Under the pieces are notes generated by a model. That model was not told where the DNA came from. It worked only from the letters and a program-made list of their open reading frames with translations, and did no database searches. From Halorarum salinum (GTDB lineage Archaea > Halobacteriota > Halobacteria > Halobacteriales > Haloferacaceae), in assembly GCF_013402875.1 (NCBI RefSeq), contig NZ_CP058579.1, positions 2,046,001 to 2,110,000 on the forward strand: a stretch of DNA of 64,000 bases, read 5' to 3'. Shown here piece by piece: positions 58,786-64,000 of this stretch. The position numbers were made by a program, and so were the translations under genes. Position 1 is the stretch's first letter. Each line of letters begins with the position of its first letter.

Positions 58786-59571
58786 TCAGAGTTCCGGGAC
58801 GGCCGTGAACAGTAGGACGAACGCGTTCACGGTCAGCAGCGCGAGGACGATCCACTGGAACACGCGCTCGGGGACGTGGTCGAAGATGTACACGCCCACC
58901 CACGCGCCGACGAACACCATCGGAATCGCGACCGCCGCCTCGACCATCAGCGGCGACGTTACGGCCCCCGTGTACGTGAGGCTCCCGAGCCGGTACAGCA
59001 TGAGCGTCCCGAAGAAGGCGGTGAACACCGCCTTCATCTCCTCGTCGCTCCAGAAGCCGCTCGCGGACATGAACGCCCCGTACACGATCATCGGCGGACC
59101 GGGGACGGCGACCGATCCGCCGAAGATCCCCGCGAGCAGGCCGGCGGTCGCGCCGACGAGCCGTCCCGGGCGGTACTCCCGCGCCTCGATCCAGTCCGTA
59201 ACGACGTCGAGTTGCTGGGTCGCCCCGACGACGATGACGGCTAACACGAGGACGGCCCCGATCGCGACGCGCATTTGTGCCGGGTTGAATCGGCTGAACA
59301 CGTAGATGCCCAGCGGCATCCCCACGGCGAGGCCTGCGACGGGGACGATCCACTTCCGCGGGTCGAACGCGTCGCGGACGCTCCACCAGACTCGCCCGTT
59401 GCTCACGACGGCAGTCGCCGTGAAGATGATCGACGCGCTCGACGGGGACCGGAACAGCGGCATCAACCCCATCGACACCTGCGCGAACCCGAACCCCGCG
59501 ATGCCGTGAACGACCGGTGCGACCAGGATGACGGCCGCGGTGAGGCCGGTCGTCACCCACTCGACTACCAT
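58786..59571 (-). CDS. TauE/SafE family permease
   Basis: From the ATG at 59571 this is a 261-residue protein with seven to eight membrane helices. It has the repeated gating motif GIAGFGFAQVSMGLMPLF in the first half and LAGIFGGSVAVPGPPMIVYG in the second, as in TauE/SafE sulfite or sulfonate exporters. An ATG at 59637 would add a soluble N-terminus. It is divergent from the SoxB-like gene, in keeping with sulfur metabolism nearby. Confidence 0.85.
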   Translation of the reverse strand: MVVEWVTTGLTAAVILVAPVVHGIAGFGFAQVSMGLMPLFRSPSSASIIFTATAVVSNGRVWWSVRDAFDPRKWIVPVAGLAVGMPLGIYVFSRFNPAQMRVAIGAVLVLAVIVVGATQQLDVVTDWIEAREYRPGRLVGATAGLLAGIFGGSVAVPGPPMIVYGAFMSASGFWSDEEMKAVFTAFFGTLMLYRLGSLTYTGAVTSPLMVEAAVAIPMVFVGAWVGVYIFDHVPERVFQWIVLALLTVNAFVLLFTAVPEL

Positions 59572-59760
59572 CGACACAGCCCCCGCTCGACGGTTCGACG
59601 ACTCATCCTCGCGAGGGACGAAGGGTTCCCGAATCATGCCCGTTGTGGTTGCAGACCGAACGGACCCCCGCGGGCTCCCACAGTGGTCGCCCTTTAAACT
59701 GCTTGAGATGGAGCCCACAACGCACGTGGCCGAACCCGACCTAGTCCGCCCCGTCGTCAC

Positions 59761-61542
59761 ATGTCCAGCGATGAGTCACCCGTGGGCCCCTGGCGGTCGC
59801 TCGACGGGGGACTAGCCGGCGACGGTGGGGACCCAGACCTCGTGTTCGCGCACGTCAGCGACCTGCACGGACAGCTGACCCCGCGGCATCAGGTCTACTA
59901 CGACAACCCCACGTCGGGGCCGGATTTCGAGTTCGGCGACGACGACCGCGTCGTCGAACGCGGCGGCGGCGTCCCGGTCCTCGCGGCGAAACTCGACGAA
60001 CTCCGCGGGCGACACGAGGTCCGAACGCTGATGAGCGGCGACACGTTCCACGGCTCCGCGGTGACGACGTACACGGACGGGCGGGCGATGCTCGACCCGA
60101 TCAACCGGCACCTCGAACCCGACGTGTACGTCCCCGGCAACTGGGACTTCTCGAACGAGGCAGCCGAGGACGGCAACTTCCTCGACCTGATGGACGCGCT
60201 CGACGCGCCGGTGCTCGCGAACAACCTCTACGACTGGGGGACGGGCGATCGTCTGTTCGACGCCTACGAGGTCTTCGACGTGGGCGGCGTCGCCGTCGGC
60301 GTCGTCGGGATGACGAACGTCTACGTCGACCGGATGGCGCCCGCGTTCGCCGAGGGGAAGTACCGGTTCGGGAAGCACCCGGCGCTCCTCGAGGAGTCCG
60401 CGGAGGCCGCACGCGAGGACGGCGCGGACGTCGTCGTCGCCGTCACCGAGATCGGCCTCCCCTGGATGGTGCAGGCCGCGAAGGACTGTGCGAACGTGGA
60501 CGTGATGTTCAGCGCGCACACCCACGAGTACACGTACGACCCAATCGTCGTCGAGGACACGGGGACGGTCGTCGTCGAGTCCGGGATGGGCGAGGCGCTC
60601 GGGCGGGTCGACCTCCGGCTTCGGGACGAGGAGGTGCAGTTCCGACACCACCTCTACTGTCTGACCGAGGGCGGCGAGCACACCCCGGAACCGGACCCCG
60701 AGGCAGCGGCGACGGTCGAGTCGGTACGCGCGCCGTTCCTCGAGGACGACCCGGGGTTCGAGCGCGGTGCCGGTCGGCTCGACCGTCCCCTCGACGCGGT
60801 CGTCGGGCGGACGGAGGAGCCGCTCTACCGGCAGTCGTTCCTCGAGAGCGCCTGGAACACGCTGTTCAACGACGCGCTCCGCGCCCACTTCGAGGCCGAC
60901 CTGGCCGTCTCGCACGGCTTCCGGTACGGGACCGCCGTCCCCCCGGGCGAGCTCACGCTCGGACAGCTGTACACGTTCTTCCCGCAGACGGTTCCGGTCG
61001 CACGCGGGGTCGCGTACGGCCAGCAGCTCACCTCCCACATGGAGACGTTCCTCGAGGACAACTTCACGCCGTACCCGTACGACCAGGAGGACGGCCGCGT
61101 CCGGAGCTACTCATCGAACGTCGAGGTGACGATCGACCCGACCGCCAAGCGCGGTCGTCGGCTGGTCGAGCTGCGGGTCGACGGCGAGCCGGTCGACCCG
61201 GAGGAACCGTACTCGGTGGCGACGTTCACCCGCCCCGGCGACCCCGAGCGCGACCTCGGGAACTGCGGGTTCCCCTTCCGGGACGTACGCGTCGACGACG
61301 GGACGGTCCCGGTCGACGTCGTCGCCGCGTACGTCGAGGAACACTCGCCGGTGGACTACGGGGTGACGGGGCTGGTCCGGACCGCCGACGACGGCGGCCG
61401 GGCCCAGAACACCCCCGCCGACGGCCCGTACCCGTTCGTCCAGCCGGGCGTCGACTACGCGGACGGCGAGACCTACTGCGGGACGGCGATGATCCCGCGG
61501 GGGAACGCCTTCCCCGACGAGGGGCGGAACCGGCGACGGTAG
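59761..61542 (+). CDS. SoxB-like metallophosphoesterase (5'-nucleotidase family)
   Basis: This 593-residue protein has the dimetal motifs FAHVSDLHGQL and LMSGDTFHGSAVTTYTDGRA. Where 5'-nucleotidases have GNHE it reads VPGNWDFSNEA, the change to G-x-W-(D/E)-F characteristic of SoxB thiosulfohydrolases. SAHTHEYTYDP and the C-terminal 5'-nucleotidase domain follow (TLGQLYTFFPQTVPVARGVA). No export signal is evident. A sulfur-ester or nucleotide substrate is possible. The SafE-type permease and rhodanese fusion next to it favour sulfur. Confidence 0.75.
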   Translation: MSSDESPVGPWRSLDGGLAGDGGDPDLVFAHVSDLHGQLTPRHQVYYDNPTSGPDFEFGDDDRVVERGGGVPVLAAKLDELRGRHEVRTLMSGDTFHGSAVTTYTDGRAMLDPINRHLEPDVYVPGNWDFSNEAAEDGNFLDLMDALDAPVLANNLYDWGTGDRLFDAYEVFDVGGVAVGVVGMTNVYVDRMAPAFAEGKYRFGKHPALLEESAEAAREDGADVVVAVTEIGLPWMVQAAKDCANVDVMFSAHTHEYTYDPIVVEDTGTVVVESGMGEALGRVDLRLRDEEVQFRHHLYCLTEGGEHTPEPDPEAAATVESVRAPFLEDDPGFERGAGRLDRPLDAVVGRTEEPLYRQSFLESAWNTLFNDALRAHFEADLAVSHGFRYGTAVPPGELTLGQLYTFFPQTVPVARGVAYGQQLTSHMETFLEDNFTPYPYDQEDGRVRSYSSNVEVTIDPTAKRGRRLVELRVDGEPVDPEEPYSVATFTRPGDPERDLGNCGFPFRDVRVDDGTVPVDVVAAYVEEHSPVDYGVTGLVRTADDGGRAQNTPADGPYPFVQPGVDYADGETYCGTAMIPRGNAFPDEGRNRRR

Positions 61543-61654
61543 GGCGGCCGCTGGCGGTCGACCGGCGGAGCCGGTGGCGGAGGGGCGAAGCGACCGACGG
61601 ACGGACGATGTGGGCGGAGAACCGACGCGAAACCACACGGGAACCCACGAAACC

Positions 61655-62803
61655 ATGGTCGAGAAAATCACCGCGGAACAGCTCGCGGACGGGATAGACG
61701 CCGGCGAACAGTTCACGCTCATCGACACGCGCCCGGAGGACAGCTTCGAGGCGTGGCACGTGCGGAACGCGGAGAACGTCCCGTACGACCCGCGGGAGGG
61801 ACTCGACGAGGGCCAGTTCGAGGAGGTGAAGGAGCTGGCCGACGGCCGCCCCGTCGTCGGCATCTGCGGCAAGGGGATTACATCGACGCCGTTCGGCTTC
61901 GAACTCGACGAGAGAGGCTACGACGACGTGTCGGTCGTCGCCGGCGGCATGGAGGCGTGGAGCAAGGTGTACGAGGTCGCCCCCGTCGAGACGGAAAACG
62001 ACGACCTCGTCGTCCGGCAGGTCCAGCGCCGGGCGAAGGGCTGTCTCGGCTACGTCGTCGGCTCGCGGGAGGCCGAGGAGGCGGTCGTCGTCGACGCGAC
62101 CAGACAGACCGACCAGTTCAAGGTCACCGCGGCGGACGCGGGGCTCACCGTCGCCCGCGTGTTCGACACGCACGTCCACGCGGACCACATCTCCGGCGGC
62201 CCGGCGCTCGCGGAGGAGGTCGGCGTCCCGTACCACCTGGGCGAGCCGGCCCACGACCGCGGCGTCGAGTACGAGTTCGACGCGCTCTCGGACGGGGAGG
62301 TCGTCGAGGTCGGCGACGTTAGGGTCGAGGCGCTCCACACGCCGGGGCACACCTCGGAGATGATGAACTACCTCGTGGACGACGAACTCCTGCTCACGGG
62401 CGACACGCTGTTCGTCGACTCGGTCGGCCGGACGGAGCTCCAGTTCGGCGAGGCGGACGCCTCCCGTGGCGCCGAACTCTTGTACGAGTCGCTCCACGAG
62501 ACCATCCTCGAGTTGCCCGACGACGTCCGGATCCTGCCGGGCCACCTCACGATCACGAGCGACGGTCGCTACGAGAACGGGACGCCGGGCGAGCCGCTCA
62601 CGGCCCGCCTCGGCGATCTCCGCGAGGAACTCGACCTCCTCGGGCTCGACGAGGCGGCGTTTGTCGAGCGGCTGACCGAGAACGCCCCCGAGAAGCCGCC
62701 GAACTACGAGTCGGTCATCGCCATCAACACCGGCCGGGAGACGGTCGAGGACGAGAGCGAGGCGACCGAACTCGAACTCGGCCCGAACAACTGTGCCGCG
62801 TGA
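61655..62803 (+). CDS. Rhodanese-metallo-beta-lactamase fusion
   Basis: This 382-residue protein has an N-terminal rhodanese domain (FTLIDTRPEDSFEAWHVRNA, active loop VVGICGKGITSTPFG) and an MBL domain (DTHVHADHISGGPALAEEVG, HTPGHTSEMMNYLVDDELLL, GDTLFVDSVGRTEL, ILPGHLT). Metal ligands H-x-H-x-D-H are complete. The tail ELGPNNCAA matches the paralogue at 53042. It probably acts on glutathione- or low-molecular-weight-thiol persulfides as a dioxygenase or sulfur transferase. Confidence 0.88.
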   Translation: MVEKITAEQLADGIDAGEQFTLIDTRPEDSFEAWHVRNAENVPYDPREGLDEGQFEEVKELADGRPVVGICGKGITSTPFGFELDERGYDDVSVVAGGMEAWSKVYEVAPVETENDDLVVRQVQRRAKGCLGYVVGSREAEEAVVVDATRQTDQFKVTAADAGLTVARVFDTHVHADHISGGPALAEEVGVPYHLGEPAHDRGVEYEFDALSDGEVVEVGDVRVEALHTPGHTSEMMNYLVDDELLLTGDTLFVDSVGRTELQFGEADASRGAELLYESLHETILELPDDVRILPGHLTITSDGRYENGTPGEPLTARLGDLREELDLLGLDEAAFVERLTENAPEKPPNYESVIAINTGRETVEDESEATELELGPNNCAA

Positions 62804-62923
62804 GCGGGGTCACGTCCCCGTGGGTGCCCCCGCGGGGACACCGCGACTCTCGTCCGCTCGGTCGGACCCCGGGAGGACGCGTCCGTCAAAACAGTAATCA
62901 CCGTTCGGAACGTCTTGCACGAT

Positions 62924-63310
62924 GTGTCCTATACTACACAAAAACAGGTGACCGGATCGTTCGACGACGTCGTCGAGCGGACGATCGACGCGCTGGAGGA
63001 CGAGGGGTTCGGGGTACTCTGTGACATCGACGTACGGGCCACGTTCGCGGAGAAACTCGACGAGGAGTTCCGCAACTACCGCATCCTCGGGGCGTGCAAC
63101 CCGCAACTGGCCTACCAGGGGCTCGAGGCCGAGATCGAACTGGGCGCGCTGCTCCCGTGTAACGTCGTCGTCTACGAGGCCGACGACGGCGACGTCGTCG
63201 TGAGCGCGGTCGACCCGGAGCAACTCGTCGGCATCACGGACAACCCGGAACTCGACTCCATCTCCGAGGACGTCGCGGGTCGGTTCGAGCGGGTGCTCGA
63301 CGCGCTGTGA
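62924..63310 (+). CDS. DUF302 family protein
   Basis: From the GTG at 62924 (TTG at 62915 also possible) the product is 128 residues: SFDDVVERTIDALEDEGFGV, DIDVRATFAEKLDEEFRNYR, LGACNPQLAYQGLEAEIELG and LLPCNVVVYEADDGDVVVSA. This matches DUF302, a small beta-sheet domain often found near sulfur oxidation and redox genes. Two cysteines (in GACN and PCN) are conserved in the family. The stop overlaps the next GTG as GTGA. Confidence 0.88.
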   Translation: MSYTTQKQVTGSFDDVVERTIDALEDEGFGVLCDIDVRATFAEKLDEEFRNYRILGACNPQLAYQGLEAEIELGALLPCNVVVYEADDGDVVVSAVDPEQLVGITDNPELDSISEDVAGRFERVLDAL

Positions 63311-64000
63311 GCGGCCGGTCGTCCCTCGATCGACGGCGGCTTCTTCGTGCGCTCGGCGGGGCCGGTGTGAGCGCGCTCGCTGGCTGTTCCTCGCTCGGCG
63401 GCTCGCCGTTCGACGGCTCCGCGTCGACGTCGACTCCCCGTCCGGCCCCCTCGGGCCCGGCCGACACGACCGCGACGCTGCGGGCGACAGCCGGGACGGT
63501 CGAGCCGGGCCCGGGGGAGTCCACAGAGAACTGGCTCTTCGACGGCGAGTTCCCCGGCCCCGAACTCCGGATGGCCGAGGGTGAGGTGTTCGAGCTCGAA
63601 CTGACGAACGACCTCCCGGAAGGGACGACGATACACTGGCACGGCGTCCCCGTGACGAACGGGATGGACGGCGTTCCCGACGTCACCCAGGCGCCGGTCG
63701 AACCCGGCGGCTCGTTCACGTACCGGTTCCGGGCGGAGCCCCCGGGCACGTACTTCTACCACAGCCACGCCGGCCTCCAGCTCGACCGCGGGCTGCTCGC
63801 TCCGCTCGTCATCGAGGAGTCCGACCCGCACGTGGCGTACGACCGCGAGTACACCGTCGTCGTCGACGACTACCTCGACCGTGCCCCGCGACCGCTCTCC
63901 GCCGCCGACTCGGACCGGGGCCCAGGGGGCGGTCCCGGCGGCACGGGCGGCGGACCGATGGCGACGAGACGACCGCCGTACGCCGGCCCCCTCGTCGACG
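63307..64000 (+). CDS. Multicopper oxidase, exported (cut by window end)
   Basis: The GTG at 63307 overlaps the DUF302 stop. The N-terminus has a twin-arginine motif (DRRRLLRAL) and lipobox LAGC, so it is an exported lipoprotein. A cupredoxin domain follows with IHWHGVPVTNGMDGVP and FYHSHAGLQ, the first two copper-ligand motifs of multicopper oxidases. The remaining ligands lie beyond the window. It may oxidise phenols, metals or act as a nitrite-reductase-type enzyme. A Gly/Pro-rich loop starts near residue 200. Confidence 0.85.
   Translation, partial: MSGRSSLDRRRLLRALGGAGVSALAGCSSLGGSPFDGSASTSTPRPAPSGPADTTATLRATAGTVEPGPGESTENWLFDGEFPGPELRMAEGEVFELELTNDLPEGTTIHWHGVPVTNGMDGVPDVTQAPVEPGGSFTYRFRAEPPGTYFYHSHAGLQLDRGLLAPLVIEESDPHVAYDREYTVVVDDYLDRAPRPLSAADSDRGPGGGPGGTGGGPMATRRPPYAGPLVD

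Overview
The window comes from a haloarchaeon. The right half (about 32.7-64 kb) is very GC-rich and codes for acidic proteins. It carries archaeal or halobacterial marker genes: TFIIE-alpha, nascent polypeptide-associated complex protein, tRNA m1A methyltransferase TrmI, a UbiA-type archaeal lipid prenyltransferase, HalOD1 and DUF5798-type proteins, and many twin-arginine lipoproteins. The species cannot be named from the sequence alone.

Positions 1 to about 32.58 kb differ. GC is lower, genes are short and tightly overlapping, most lie on the minus strand, and many encode small Cys/His zinc-binding or two-helix membrane proteins. This tract ends at the 3' end of a tRNA-Arg(TCG) gene (32582-32655, minus), as expected for an element integrated in a tRNA gene. 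I read it as an integrated plasmid or provirus whose left end and integrase lie outside the window. Its parts are: a small zinc-protein operon with a DUF4325 STAS-like protein (1-1.8 kb); a likely defence segment (1.9-9.9 kb) with an Mrr-like nuclease and a Pycsar-type pair, a class III nucleotide cyclase plus a DUF5706-like membrane effector; a cargo segment (10-19 kb) with a secreted beta-propeller lipoprotein, decayed duplicated genes, membrane proteins, a RAMA-like protein, a LamG-like secreted protein, and a 978-bp transposon-like cassette carrying a TrkA-C membrane protein; two operons of small genes (25.3 to 22.7 kb and 22.6 to 19.1 kb) driven by nearly identical promoters with a GTTAC/GTAAC palindrome; a third small-gene operon headed by a ribbon-helix-helix/zinc protein (29.6 to 26.4 kb); and a HerA/VirB4-like ATPase (32.3 to 30.2 kb).

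The element has unusual translation architecture. Gene junctions use a few recurring sequences that combine stop, Shine-Dalgarno and start. At two or more junctions the usual ATGA stop-start overlap is CTGA, which gives CTG-initiated genes. One zinc ribbon appears to start at ATT, and a two-finger C2H2 protein has no standard start at all.

The right half is ordinary chromosome: lipid synthesis (UbiA), a RecA-like regulator, a CoA-binding protein, HalOD1, a cysteine synthase-like enzyme, SurE, a CinA-type protein, a transcription/translation cluster (DUF5803-like, DUF2110-like, TFE, TbsP-like regulator, TrmI, NAC), a creatininase-family protein, methylmalonyl-CoA mutase with epimerase and other acyl-CoA enzymes. 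The end is rich in sulfur-related genes: two rhodanese-metallo-beta-lactamase fusions, a TauE/SafE transporter, a SoxB-like phosphoesterase, a DUF302 protein and a multicopper oxidase cut by the window end.
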